From Halomarina rubra (lineage in GTDB: Archaea; Halobacteriota; Halobacteria; Halobacteriales; Haloarculaceae): 64,000 nucleotides of DNA. Below the pieces are notes generated by a model, which saw nothing but the letters and a program-made list of their open reading frames with translations, was not told the origin of the DNA and ran no database searches. Both the position numbers and the translations under genes were made by a program. Positions within the stretch are counted from its first letter, which is position 1, and the number at the start of each line of letters is the position of its first letter. This document shows, in pieces, positions 20,687 to 28,606 of this stretch. The stretch is from positions 468,416-532,415 of the forward strand of contig NZ_JALXFV010000003.1 of NCBI RefSeq assembly GCF_023699475.1. The letters run 5' to 3'.

Positions 20687-20845
20687 ATGCCATCCAACTC
20701 AGCGGCACGGGCGGACGCGAGCGGCGACGGCGAGGTGATGGCTGCAATCTCGGGACAGCGACTCGTCATCGCCGACATCTCGCGCGACGACGCGTGGCTC
20801 TCGGTGCCGCTGGCAGGGTCGGTCGCCGTCGACGACCACCGGTAG
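20687..20845 (+). CDS. DUF7556-like small haloarchaeal protein
   Basis: 52 aa. After an A/S/D-rich start comes VMAAISGQRLVIADISRDD followed by AWLSVPLAGSVAVDDHR. From memory this matches a small haloarchaeal family (I believe DUF7556) with an IADI...DEAW...WR-like pattern. A TTTATA box sits 26-31 bp before the ATG, so the start is well supported and the mRNA leaderless. Function unknown. It ends 34 bp before the DUF502 gene and may be co-transcribed. Confidence 0.75.
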   Translation: MPSNSAARADASGDGEVMAAISGQRLVIADISRDDAWLSVPLAGSVAVDDHR

Positions 20846-20879
20846 GAAGGCTGATAATCCCGCCCCCGTTGTGCTCGGT

Positions 20880-21542
20880 ATGGCTTCGCTAGGCTCGTGG
20901 AAACGCGACTTCGCGAGTGGCCTCATCGTCCTCGGTCCCCTGTTGGTCACCCTCTACATCCTCCGCTGGCTGTTCGTCAAACTCGCGGCGCTCGAACTCA
21001 TCCCCATCACCGCCGAACAGTTGCCCAACAACCAGTGGGCGGTGCCGTACGTTCAGGTCGGCCTCCTCATCGCGGTCCTCCTCCTGCTCACGCTGTCGGT
21101 CGGCTACATGATGCGGACCACCTTCGGCGACCTCGTGGAGGGCGGCATCGACTCTTCGATGAACCGAATTCCGGGGTTACGCGTCGTCTACAACGCCTCG
21201 AAGATGGCCGTCGAGACCGCCGTGCAGGGTCCCGAGGACCTCCAGAGCCCCGTCAAGATCGAGACCTGGCAGGGGATGCGGATGACCGGGTTCAAGACCG
21301 GAAAGCAGGCCGACGACGGTCGCGAACTGCTGTTCTTGCCCACCGCGCCGAACATCACCACCGGGTTCGTCGTCGAGGTCGAACCCGAGAGCTACACCGA
21401 GGTCGACGAGACCGTCGAGGACGCGCTCACACGCATCCTCTCGGCGGGCTTCGGCGACGCCAAGGAGAGCGGCGTCCAGATCGACGTCGAAGAGGAGATG
21501 CCGTCGTTGCGCGCCGACCGGGCCGACGCCGAGGACGTCTGA
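20880..21542 (+). CDS. DUF502 family membrane protein
   Basis: 220 aa, ATG at 20880. Two N-terminal TM helices (about residues 12-34 and 57-80), then MNRIPGLRVVYNASKMAVE (DUF502 hallmark region) and a soluble C-terminal beta domain with FKTGKQADDGRELLFLPTAPNITTG-like segments and an acidic tail. Family members are found in bacteria and archaea; the role is not known. The visible motifs and length agree with the family. Confidence 0.88.
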   Translation: MASLGSWKRDFASGLIVLGPLLVTLYILRWLFVKLAALELIPITAEQLPNNQWAVPYVQVGLLIAVLLLLTLSVGYMMRTTFGDLVEGGIDSSMNRIPGLRVVYNASKMAVETAVQGPEDLQSPVKIETWQGMRMTGFKTGKQADDGRELLFLPTAPNITTGFVVEVEPESYTEVDETVEDALTRILSAGFGDAKESGVQIDVEEEMPSLRADRADAEDV

Positions 21543-21574
21543 ACCGCCGACCCTCGCTCCGACAGTCCGTCGGC

Positions 21575-22402
21575 TCAGGAGAGAATCGCTCGAAGCGCGA
21601 ACAGCGCGTTCTCCTTGCGTTCGAGCACGCGTCGGTAGAAGTACGACGCCCACTTGTCGCCGTACGGGACGTACTGGTACACCTCGTACTCGCCCGCGAG
21701 GTCGACCTGCGCGTCCTCCCGGACGCCCATGAGCATCTGAATCTCGAAGTCGGTGCCGAACTCGTCGTGGAGGGCGATGGCACGGTCGATCATCCGCGGG
21801 TCGTGACTGCCGACGCCGACAGTGCCGTCGAACTCCGCGAACAGGTACTCCATGTGGCGTCCGTACGCTTCGTTCACCGCCTCCTTACCCTGGTGTACCA
21901 GCTCCTTCGGCGGGTCGTACGCGCCTTTCACGAGGCGTATCTTCCCGGCGACGTCGGCGACCCGTTCGAGGTCCTCGTCGGTGCGTTTCATGTTCGACTG
22001 GAGACACAGCCCCATCTTCGGGTAGTCCCGAGCGGCCGCCTCGAACGCGTCGATGGTGGCGTCGACGGTCGTGTAGTCCTCCATGTCGACCCAGACGAAC
22101 CGCCCTTCCTGCTCGGCGACCTCGACGACGCGCCCGAGGTTCTCCTCGAACACCGCGTCGCCGACCTCGATACCGAGCTGCGAGGGTTTCACCGAGACGC
22201 AGGCGTCGAGCGTGTCGGGCATGTCCCGCAGCAGTTGGCGGTACGCCGCGGTGTCGCCGTCGGCGGGCGGGCGTTCCTGGTAGTGTTCGCCCAGCAGGTT
22301 GCAGATGCTCTTGACGCCCGACGCCTCCATCCGTCGGGCGTGGTCGAGCACCGCGGCGGCGCTCTCGCCCGCCACGAACCGGTCCGCGATAGGAGGTATC
22401 AT
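21575..22402 (-). CDS. putA: Proline dehydrogenase (monofunctional, PutA-like barrel)
   Basis: 275 aa TIM-barrel flavoprotein oxidising proline to pyrroline-5-carboxylate. Seen: ESAAAVLDHARRMEASG, SVKPSQLG, VDMEDYTTVDATID, CLQSNMKRT, IRLVKGAYDPPKE and the C-terminal YVPYGDKWASYFYRRVLER, the conserved tail that binds FAD and substrate. Length fits stand-alone PRODH. No pyrroline-5-carboxylate dehydrogenase gene is in this window. Confidence 0.93.
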   Translation of the reverse strand: MIPPIADRFVAGESAAAVLDHARRMEASGVKSICNLLGEHYQERPPADGDTAAYRQLLRDMPDTLDACVSVKPSQLGIEVGDAVFEENLGRVVEVAEQEGRFVWVDMEDYTTVDATIDAFEAAARDYPKMGLCLQSNMKRTDEDLERVADVAGKIRLVKGAYDPPKELVHQGKEAVNEAYGRHMEYLFAEFDGTVGVGSHDPRMIDRAIALHDEFGTDFEIQMLMGVREDAQVDLAGEYEVYQYVPYGDKWASYFYRRVLERKENALFALRAILS

Positions 22403-22565
22403 CGTGGCAAGCTCTGCCGTCCGCCGACTTGAGCGTGTTTATCCCCGACGCCACACTCGCGACTCCACCGCCAGTTCGCGCTCCGCCCGTCGCCCGCGAC
22501 CGGGTCGCGCTCCTCGGGCAACCTGCTCCGACAGTGTTTACTCATCGCCACGAGCACGTCGCGTC

Positions 22566-23108
22566 ATGACCCTCTCGACGCTCGTCGCCGCGTTCTGGGC
22601 GATGTTGCCCGCCTACCTGCCGAACAACGCCGCGGTCCTGTTCGGCGGCGGTTCGCCCATCGACGGCGGCCGGGAGTGGAACGGCAAGCGTCTGCTCGGC
22701 GACGGCAAGACCTGGCGGGGCACCGCCGCCGGTATCCTCGTCGGGACGCTCACCGCGTGCGGCCTCAACCGCGTCGCCGCCGCCGTCGAGGGGCGCACCT
22801 CGTGGTCGCTCCCTCGCTTCCCGCTCCGGGCGAGCGTCGCGCTGGCCGCCGGCGCGATGCTCGGCGACATCGTCGGGTCGTTCCTCAAGCGACGTACCGG
22901 TCGCACTCGCGGGGCGATGGCGCCCGGACTCGACCAACTCGACTTCGTCGCCGGGGCGCTCGCACTCGCCCGCCTCGTCGCGCCGAACTGGTTCCAGAAG
23001 ACGTTCACCCGCCCGACCGTCGCCGTCGTGCTCGTCGTGACGCCGCTGCTCCACGTCGGGACCAACGTCGGCGCGTACCTGCTGGGACTGAAGGACGAAC
23101 CCTGGTAA
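22566..23108 (+). CDS. carS: CDP-archaeol synthase
   Basis: 180 aa membrane enzyme that transfers CMP from CTP to digeranylgeranylglyceryl phosphate, making CDP-archaeol for polar lipid synthesis. Seen: MLPAYLPNNAAVLFGGG at the start, then DGKTWRGT (about residues 47-54), GAMLGDIVGSFLKRR and GLDQLDFVAGAL, the CDP-alcohol-synthase-like conserved segments. Five hydrophobic segments are visible. The ATG at 22566 gives the usual family N-terminus. A strong hairpin follows the stop. Confidence 0.95.
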   Translation: MTLSTLVAAFWAMLPAYLPNNAAVLFGGGSPIDGGREWNGKRLLGDGKTWRGTAAGILVGTLTACGLNRVAAAVEGRTSWSLPRFPLRASVALAAGAMLGDIVGSFLKRRTGRTRGAMAPGLDQLDFVAGALALARLVAPNWFQKTFTRPTVAVVLVVTPLLHVGTNVGAYLLGLKDEPW

Positions 23109-23126
23109 GCGACTGTTTATCCACGA

Positions 23127-23149
23127 GTGGGGCGGCGAAGCCGCCCCAC
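23127..23149 (+). terminator. Perfect 10-bp-stem hairpin downstream of carS
   Basis: GTGGGGCGGC / GAA / GCCGCCCCAC, starting 19 bp after the carS stop. It could end or stabilise the carS mRNA; archaeal terminators usually need U-tracts, which are absent, so the role is uncertain. Confidence 0.5.
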
Positions 23150-23188
23150 AGGGTAAAAGCTCGAACAAAAGGATTCCTCGTTCACTTC

Positions 23189-23207
23189 GCGCCCGCAGAG
23201 CGGGCGC
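23189..23207. repeat. Second hairpin in the carS-lipoprotein gap
   Basis: GCGCCCGC / AGA / GCGGGCGC, an 8-bp perfect stem with 3-nt loop. Together with the preceding hairpin and the short repeats it marks the edge between GC-rich core and the AT-richer island. Confidence 0.5.
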
Positions 23208-23287
23208 TCCGTTCACTCGTCACCCCGCTCGCTCACGGCGTTCGCTCGCGGTACAGTGGGCTGGCGGGTGGCTCTCGAACGGCCAGC

Positions 23288-23317
23288 GTTGACTGAAAGA
23301 CGGGTGCCGCGTGTGTA
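23288..23317. repeat. GTTGACTGAAAG motif and first copy of a 14-bp direct repeat
   Basis: GCGTTGACTGAAAGACGGGT recurs with one mismatch about 2.7 kb to the left, at about 20586. Directly after it, GTGCCGCGTGTGTA (23304-23317) is repeated exactly at 23963-23976, with CACT following both copies after one variable base. Confidence 0.55.
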
Positions 23318-23348
23318 TCACTACCTACTATTCCCTGCCTGCAAACTT

Positions 23349-23366
23349 ACTTATTCTATGATAAGT
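23349..23366 (+). promoter_or_regulatory. Inverted repeat in the lipoprotein promoter
   Basis: ACTTAT-TCTATG-ATAAGT lies 11-28 bp before the ATG of the lipoprotein gene, overlapping the likely TATA position. It could be an operator or simply an AT-rich promoter; seen directly, role inferred. Confidence 0.4.
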
Positions 23367-23376
23367 GAAATAACGT

Positions 23377-23877
23377 ATGAATCGGCGCACCCTCCTTGCG
23401 TCTCTCACTGCAGCTGGAGCCGCCGGGATACCTGGTTGCTCCACACCCCCAAGTACGACGGGCTACGTACAAAGCAAAGCAATTGACGTGTGGCGCAATG
23501 AAGAGAGCCAAGCCATTCGTGAAGACGTGATTCGGGTTTCGCTCGGTGTCCTTGAGACGACACAGCGACCCCGAGTGGAGTACCTCGCCGACGAATGGGC
23601 AGACCGCTTTTCGACCCCAAGAAGGCCAACCGTTTCCGAGGCTCTTCACAGGGAGCTACAAACCGAATACAATAGAGTATCATACACGCTGAGTGTGTGT
23701 AGCGAAGAGTGGGGAGATGACTCGAACCCTGCGGAGGGATGTCGATTTGCGGCCACATCTCGTGCGGACTTCAGTCAGGTGCAGGTATATGACCGTGTGA
23801 CAGCCACCCTTGACCACAATCGGATGACGATTGAGAACGTCAAAGGCACAGAGACGTTCACACCAGAGAAACGATAG
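23377..23877 (+). CDS. Tat-type lipoprotein, unknown function, AT-richer gene
   Basis: 166 aa. Signal: NRRTLLASLTAAGAAG then an IPGC lipobox with Cys at about residue 21, so a lipid-anchored surface protein exported by Tat is likely. The mature part has no motif I recognise (WRNEESQAIREDVIRVSLGV, TLSVCSEEWGDDSN). Third-position GC is clearly lower than in neighbours, with codons such as AGA, ATA and CTA, suggesting recent acquisition or weak selection. No homologous neighbour gives a functional hint. Confidence 0.75.
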   Translation: MNRRTLLASLTAAGAAGIPGCSTPPSTTGYVQSKAIDVWRNEESQAIREDVIRVSLGVLETTQRPRVEYLADEWADRFSTPRRPTVSEALHRELQTEYNRVSYTLSVCSEEWGDDSNPAEGCRFAATSRADFSQVQVYDRVTATLDHNRMTIENVKGTETFTPEKR

Positions 23878-23880
23878 ACC

Positions 23881-23895
23881 CACGCTCTCTGTCTA
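23881..23895. repeat. 15-bp direct repeat, copy 1
   Basis: CACGCTCTCTGTCTA occurs here, just after the lipoprotein stop, and again at 24483-24497 beside the orc 3' end. The repeats frame the small membrane protein gene. Confidence 0.6.
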
Positions 23896-23927
23896 TCAAT
23901 ACCGGCAATCGAAGCAGGAAGTTTCTT

Positions 23928-23941
23928 CCAAACAGGTTTGG
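23928..23941. repeat. CCAAAC-AG-GTTTGG palindrome
   Basis: 14-bp perfect inverted repeat, embedded in TTCCAAACAGGTTTGGGGT, which loosely resembles haloarchaeal origin-recognition boxes (TTCC...GGGGT). Only one copy is seen, so origin function is not claimed. Confidence 0.4.
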
Positions 23942-24057
23942 GGTGATTCAGCTGTTAGACACGTGCCGCGTGTGTAACACTGACCGACTTACTGTTCAGG
24001 CTTCGAGCAATAATAGAAAATGGCGTATAACATACCAGAGCCACAATAACTCGATGT

Positions 24058-24282
24058 TCAGGCGTCTACGTCATCACGCATCTCTCGGGTCCCCCATAGA
24101 AGGAAGAGATTACTCGCAATTGCAGCGAGGAATGCCACAGGTAGTGCCTGAGCGAGGAACATCGTGTCCCACAAAATGATGCCCAGTGCTGCAATCATGG
24201 CTCCCCACAGAATGAGGTTCACTTTCACAACGTCAGGGAGAGCACTTGCACGTCCCGAATTTGAAGAGGTATTGAATTCCAT
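24058..24282 (-). CDS. Small two-TM membrane protein in AT-rich island
   Basis: 74 aa. Two hydrophobic segments (about residues 19-39 and 42-66) after a polar Ser/Asn-rich start; ends REMRDDVDA. Upstream on its strand is an AT-rich AATATTTAATATC box about 38 bp before the ATG, the strongest TATA-like element in the island. Codon use is AT-biased. No family recognised; the promoter and typical membrane pattern support it being real. Confidence 0.6.
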   Translation of the reverse strand: MEFNTSSNSGRASALPDVVKVNLILWGAMIAALGIILWDTMFLAQALPVAFLAAIASNLFLLWGTREMRDDVDA

Positions 24283-24482
24283 GATGCTTTCAAAGAGTAG
24301 GATGGTGCAGCCAGATATTAAATATTCTCACGGTGATGATTCTAGCCAATGCGTCGCCGTGTTGGACAACAAAAATCGTGTTGAAGGAGATTTTGTAATT
24401 TGCTAGAAAACCGTTCAACACATCAATGTTCCACAAACTCATGGTCAATAGGTGAGCAGTCTACTCTGCGCGCCGATATACT

Positions 24483-24497
24483 CACGCTCTCTGTCTA
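24483..24497. repeat. 15-bp direct repeat, copy 2
   Basis: Exact second copy of CACGCTCTCTGTCTA, 602 bp from the first and 44 bp beyond the orc stop codon. Possible trace of insertion or recombination. Confidence 0.6.
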
Positions 24498-24540
24498 ACG
24501 CTCGTTACGTTCCGATACACGCCATCAGTTCCGACGGTGC

Positions 24541-25662
24541 TCAGTCCAACCGCTCCAACACCGCTTCGGCGTCGTACGCCAGCGAGAGCGTCCGCGAACG
24601 CCCGCGTCCCTCGACGCTGGTGTAGGTGGCGTCGATGAGTCCCAACTGGTCGAGTTTGTTGATGAGTTCGGAGTAGCGCGTGTAGCCGAGACCGGTCTCG
24701 TCCTCGAACGCGTCGTACACCTCGCCGGCGCGCTCGCCGTCGTGTTCGGCGATGACGCGCACGAGCGCCTGCTCGGAGTCCGAGAGCCCCTGGAGGTGCC
24801 GCGACAGGTGGACGTACTTCGACTTGTCGTACGCCGAGTCGACGTCCTCCAGTTCGACGGTTCGGGAGGCGCGCATCTCCGCTTGCAGGCCGGCCCGCCG
24901 CAACAGGTCGATGCCGACCCGGAGGTCGCCACCGGTCTCGGCGGTGAGTTCCGCCACGCGGTCGGTTATCTCGGGGCCGGCGACGTCCTCGCGGAAGCCG
25001 TACTCGACGCGCTCGCGGAGGATATCGGCGATTTCGGCCTCGTCGTAGCGCGGGAAGTACACCTCCTCGGGGCGGAACACCGACTGGACGCGCGTGTCCA
25101 ACTCCTCGATGATGTCGAGGTCGAGGTCCGAGGAGACGAGCACGACGCCGATCTTCGCCCCGGAGTGCGCCTCGTGCGCCCGGAGTAGCGAGTACAGCGT
25201 GTCGCTCGCCTCGTCGTCGTAGAACAGGTAGTTGACGTCGTCGAGCGCGACGACCAGCACCTCGTCGTCCTCGACGAGGCGGTCGGTTATCTGGCCGAAC
25301 AGCTTCTTGAACGAGATGCCGCTGGTGGGCGGTTCGTACTCGAACATCTCCTCGAACAGCCGGGAGAACACCGCGTAGCGCGTCGAGTCCACCTGGCAGT
25401 TCACGTGCGCGACGTTGACGTCCGCGACCGCCTGCAGTTCGTCGAACAGTTTGCCGACGCCCGTCGTCTTCCCCGTCCCCGGCGGCCCGCGCATCATCAC
25501 GTTCAGCGGCCGGGAGCCACGCGCGGCGGGCCGGAGCGCGTACTTCAGGTTCTGCATCTGCTCGTCGCGGTGGTAGAACGTCTCGGGGACGTAGTCGATC
25601 TCGAAGACGTGCTCGTCGCGGAACACGGACTCGTCCCACGACAGCATCTCGTCGTCGGCCAT
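24541..25662 (-). CDS. orc: Orc1/Cdc6-family replication initiator
   Basis: 373 aa AAA+ protein. Seen: an N-terminal FYHRDEQMQNLKYALRPA segment, Walker A GPPGTGKTTG (about residues 59-68), Walker B VVALDDVNYLF (about 140-150), sensor-1 region VVLVSSDLDLD, an arginine-bearing sensor-2 region GDLRVGIDLLRRAG, and a C-terminal winged helix (GYTRYSELINKLDQLGLID). It binds origin DNA and loads MCM. Haloarchaea carry many orc paralogues; which origin this one serves is unknown. The only sizable intergenic space beside it is the AT-rich island at its 3' end. Confidence 0.93.
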   Translation of the reverse strand: MADDEMLSWDESVFRDEHVFEIDYVPETFYHRDEQMQNLKYALRPAARGSRPLNVMMRGPPGTGKTTGVGKLFDELQAVADVNVAHVNCQVDSTRYAVFSRLFEEMFEYEPPTSGISFKKLFGQITDRLVEDDEVLVVALDDVNYLFYDDEASDTLYSLLRAHEAHSGAKIGVVLVSSDLDLDIIEELDTRVQSVFRPEEVYFPRYDEAEIADILRERVEYGFREDVAGPEITDRVAELTAETGGDLRVGIDLLRRAGLQAEMRASRTVELEDVDSAYDKSKYVHLSRHLQGLSDSEQALVRVIAEHDGERAGEVYDAFEDETGLGYTRYSELINKLDQLGLIDATYTSVEGRGRSRTLSLAYDAEAVLERLD

Positions 25663-25737
25663 TTCACTTTCACCTCGCTACTGAGGGGACTTAACTGTTG
25701 GGAGGACACCCGTCTGACAGGTCCGCGAACCGGACGC

Positions 25738-27738
25738 TCAGTCGGCGAACTTCGCCAGCAGTCGCCGGTAGAACCCGTCGCCGTCGCCCGCGTCGTCGGC
25801 CAGTTTCTCGACGATGAGTTCGGGTGTCGAGCGCGCCAGTCGCCCTTTCACCGGCGAGCGGTTCACCTGCAACTCGCCGTCGACGAGACCGACGGCCTCG
25901 ATGCCGTCGACCTGCACGTCGAACCCCGTGGCGTCGCGGATCTCGCCGGCGAGGTGCGAGACGAACACGGCGGTCGCACGCTGTTCGTGGAGCGATTCGA
26001 GGATGCCCGCGATGATACGGGCGCTCGCCCCGGGTTCGGTGATGGACTCCAACTCGTCGACGAGCACGAGGCGTGCGCCCGGTCCATCCACGAGGTCGCC
26101 GAACTCCCGCAACGTGGCCTCGAACGCCCCCGCGTCGAGGGTCCCCTGGCTCTTCGCCTGGTAGTGTAGCGCGTCGAAGCGCTGGAGTTCGACGCGCTCT
26201 GCGGGGACGGGCAGGCCCATCTGGGCGAGCACGACGACGAGGCCCACGAGGTCGATGGTCGAGGTCTTCCCCCCCGAGTTCACCCCCGAGAGGAGCGCGA
26301 CTCCCTCGACGCCGTAGTCGACGGGGTCGACCGCCTCGAAGTCGACGTCCAGCAGCGGCGAGCGCCCGCCCTGCATCAGGATTCCCGCTCCGATGCCGTC
26401 GCCATCGCGCTCCACGAACTCCGGCACCGTGCAGTCGAAGTCGGCCGCGTAGCGCGCCACCGCGAGTTCGACGTCGAGGTCGAGCGCCGCCCGCACGAGC
26501 GTCCCCGCAGGGTCGCGCAGGTCCGCGAGGTCCGCCGCGAGCGCGGCCTTCAGTTTCGCGGCGCGTCGGTCACGGGCGGCCTGCAACTCCCGGCGGAGGC
26601 GGTTGACCGCCTCCTCCTGGTGTTCGACGGGGAACGTCGGGTCTTCGACGAACGCCTGTTCGACGAGGTCGTCGTAGTCCGGAACTGCAAGCGCGTCCGA
26701 GAGGTGGTCGCGGGCGGCGTCGATGGCCGCGTCGAACTCGTCGGCGAGCTCCGTCTCCAGCAGGGAGTCGACGCGCGCGCCCTGTTCGACCAGCGAGAGC
26801 AGGTCCGCGCCCTCGATGGTGACGTCCTGTGACTGAATCGCCTCCCGAAGACGGTCGTTGGCGACGCTCTCTGCCGTCGAGACCGCCACGTCGAGGTCGT
26901 CGACCGCGTCGCGGAGGCGATGCAGGTCCGCGTCGCCCTTGACGGTCCCGTCGTCGGTCAGTCGGTCCAGGCCGTCTCGCATCGCGTCGAGGTCACACGG
27001 GGCGTCGAGGCCCGCGCGTTCGTGGACGGTCGCCGCGGCGTCGAGTCGCGAGCGGTTGTCCGCGAAGAACCGAAGCAGGCGTTCGGGCACCACCTCGTCG
27101 ACCCGGTCGAAGGCGTCGGGGAGGACGCGCACGTCGCCGTCGATGTCCAGGCCGGCGAAGCGCTCGTCGAGGACGACGACGGTCGAGTACCCGCGCGCGA
27201 GTTCGGCGATGTCCCGCGAGTCCTCGACGAGTTCGACGCTCACCTCGGGGAACGCGCTCTCGGCGCGGGCGAAGCGTTCGGCGTCGCCCGTCGCCACACA
27301 GCGGTCCCGGACGCGGAGGTCCCGTGGCGCGACGAGCGGTTCGATGTCGCCGAGTGCCTCACGGACCTCGGGGGTCGGGTCGTGGTCGCGCGCGTCGGCG
27401 ACGAACGTCTGCACCTCCGCGATGCGGGTGGCGCTCGCACTGGGGTAGAACGTCTCGACGCGTTTCTTCGCGTAGTCGGTGACCGCTCGCTCCTGGACGA
27501 GCGCCAGCGCCTCGCGGTACAGTTCGCGGGCGCGGTCGGTCCGCAGGAAGTCCTCGGTGTCGCCGTGGCGCTCGCGGATGGCGTTGCGGGCGATGCGGGC
27601 GGCGGTGCCCTCGGTGATGCCCGGGGCGCGGGCGAGGGCGGCGACGTCGCCGTCTTCCAGCGCGCGCTCGGCGTCGTCCAACTGTCGAAGCCGGTCGGCC
27701 GTCTTCGCGCCGACACCCTGGATGGCTTCGAGGTCCAT
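25738..27738 (-). CDS. MutS2-like DNA-binding ATPase with N-terminal helix-hairpin-helix
   Basis: 666 aa, ATG at 27738. N-terminal HhH (IQGVGAKTADRLRQL, then APGITEGTAARIARNA), a long helical core, and a C-terminal MutS ATPase with Walker A GVNSGGKT (485-492), Walker B LVLVDELES (557-565) and the FVSHLAGEI switch. The usual first glycine-proline of MutS is GV here. There is no MutS mismatch-recognition domain or Smr nuclease, so a recombination or branched-DNA role is more likely than mismatch repair. Inference from family only. Confidence 0.88.
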   Translation of the reverse strand: MDLEAIQGVGAKTADRLRQLDDAERALEDGDVAALARAPGITEGTAARIARNAIRERHGDTEDFLRTDRARELYREALALVQERAVTDYAKKRVETFYPSASATRIAEVQTFVADARDHDPTPEVREALGDIEPLVAPRDLRVRDRCVATGDAERFARAESAFPEVSVELVEDSRDIAELARGYSTVVVLDERFAGLDIDGDVRVLPDAFDRVDEVVPERLLRFFADNRSRLDAAATVHERAGLDAPCDLDAMRDGLDRLTDDGTVKGDADLHRLRDAVDDLDVAVSTAESVANDRLREAIQSQDVTIEGADLLSLVEQGARVDSLLETELADEFDAAIDAARDHLSDALAVPDYDDLVEQAFVEDPTFPVEHQEEAVNRLRRELQAARDRRAAKLKAALAADLADLRDPAGTLVRAALDLDVELAVARYAADFDCTVPEFVERDGDGIGAGILMQGGRSPLLDVDFEAVDPVDYGVEGVALLSGVNSGGKTSTIDLVGLVVVLAQMGLPVPAERVELQRFDALHYQAKSQGTLDAGAFEATLREFGDLVDGPGARLVLVDELESITEPGASARIIAGILESLHEQRATAVFVSHLAGEIRDATGFDVQVDGIEAVGLVDGELQVNRSPVKGRLARSTPELIVEKLADDAGDGDGFYRRLLAKFAD

Positions 27739-27823
27739 ACCCCCGCCGTTGCAGTCGGCTGACAAAGGTCCGTCGCTCCGCGTGCGGTGTGGTGTCGTCC
27801 CGATACACGGGCCGATGCCGCGC

Positions 27824-28135
27824 TCAGCCCGATTCGTCGGCGTCGTCGCCGGTTATCGTCCCGAGGTCGGGGAGGCGCTCCTGGGTGAACTCCGAGAGCC
27901 AGTTCCAGCCCTCGCGCTCGTTGACCGTGTCGACGATGCCCTCGACGCCCGCGTCGTCGAGGGGTCGTTCGTTGCGCCGCGTGTCGGGGTCGTCGGGCGA
28001 CCCCTCGTACATCGTGTCCCCGACCTCGTCGTAGTAGATGTGGCTCCCGCCGGCCGACTGGCCGATGAGTTGCGGGGCGTCCTCGCGCAACCGTGCGCGC
28101 TCGTCGTCGCCGGGGGGTCCCGGCCGGTCGCTCAT
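27824..28135 (-). CDS. Small acidic protein, paralogue of its upstream neighbour
   Basis: 103 aa; ATG overlaps the stop of the upstream gene (ATGA). Core segment HIYYDEVGDTMYEG and the end WNWLSEFTQERLPDL parallel SPLYYDANQNTVYTG and WESLSAFAKRHLPGV of the neighbour, so the two are probably an ancient tandem duplication. No enzymatic motif is seen. Function unknown. Confidence 0.72.
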   Translation of the reverse strand: MSDRPGPPGDDERARLREDAPQLIGQSAGGSHIYYDEVGDTMYEGSPDDPDTRRNERPLDDAGVEGIVDTVNEREGWNWLSEFTQERLPDLGTITGDDADESG

Positions 28136-28446
28136 CGGTCGCCCTCGTCCTCGTCGGTGTCGACGCCCGGGAGGTGACGCTTGGCGAACGCCGAGAGCGA
28201 CTCCCAACTGCTCGACTCGCTGTCGAGGAACTCCGAGAGCGACCGGTCGCTGAGCGACACCTCGGTCGCCCACTCGTCGGTCAACTGTCCCGACTCCACC
28301 TTCCCGGTGTAGACGGTGTTCTGGTTCGCGTCGTAGTACAGCGGCGACCCTCGGTCCTCGACGCCGAGGAAGTGCGCGCCCTGGTGGTCCTCCGGGTACA
28401 GCGGCGAGTCGCTCGTGCCGAGTGTCGTGTCGTCCCGTCCGGACAT
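28132..28446 (-). CDS. Small acidic protein, first of a paralogous pair
   Basis: 104 aa, ATG at 28446 (MSGRDDTTLGTSD). Shares the YYD...Y.G strand pair and the C-terminal W..L..F....LP motif with the next gene, with which it overlaps 4 bp. Both lack cysteines and membrane segments. Divergent from larE 160 bp away. Function unknown. Confidence 0.72.
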   Translation of the reverse strand: MSGRDDTTLGTSDSPLYPEDHQGAHFLGVEDRGSPLYYDANQNTVYTGKVESGQLTDEWATEVSLSDRSLSEFLDSESSSWESLSAFAKRHLPGVDTDEDEGDR

Positions 28447-28606
28447 GTGGATCGACGACTCGCGCCACGACCCTGAGCGTTGTGCCCGCCACTGCGTGTT
28501 CACGAGGCGCGACTGGCTCGGTCCCCACCGACCCCGTCTCTCGGTCCGGTGTCACGCCACGGCGACGGGACGTGAGGGCTTTGGTCGTCGCGACACAGTC
28601 TCGGGC

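Noticed and set aside
23943..24179. Plus-strand 78-aa open frame in the AT-rich island
   Set aside because: No promoter fits, composition is not acidic, and it overlaps the better-supported small membrane protein gene on the other strand.
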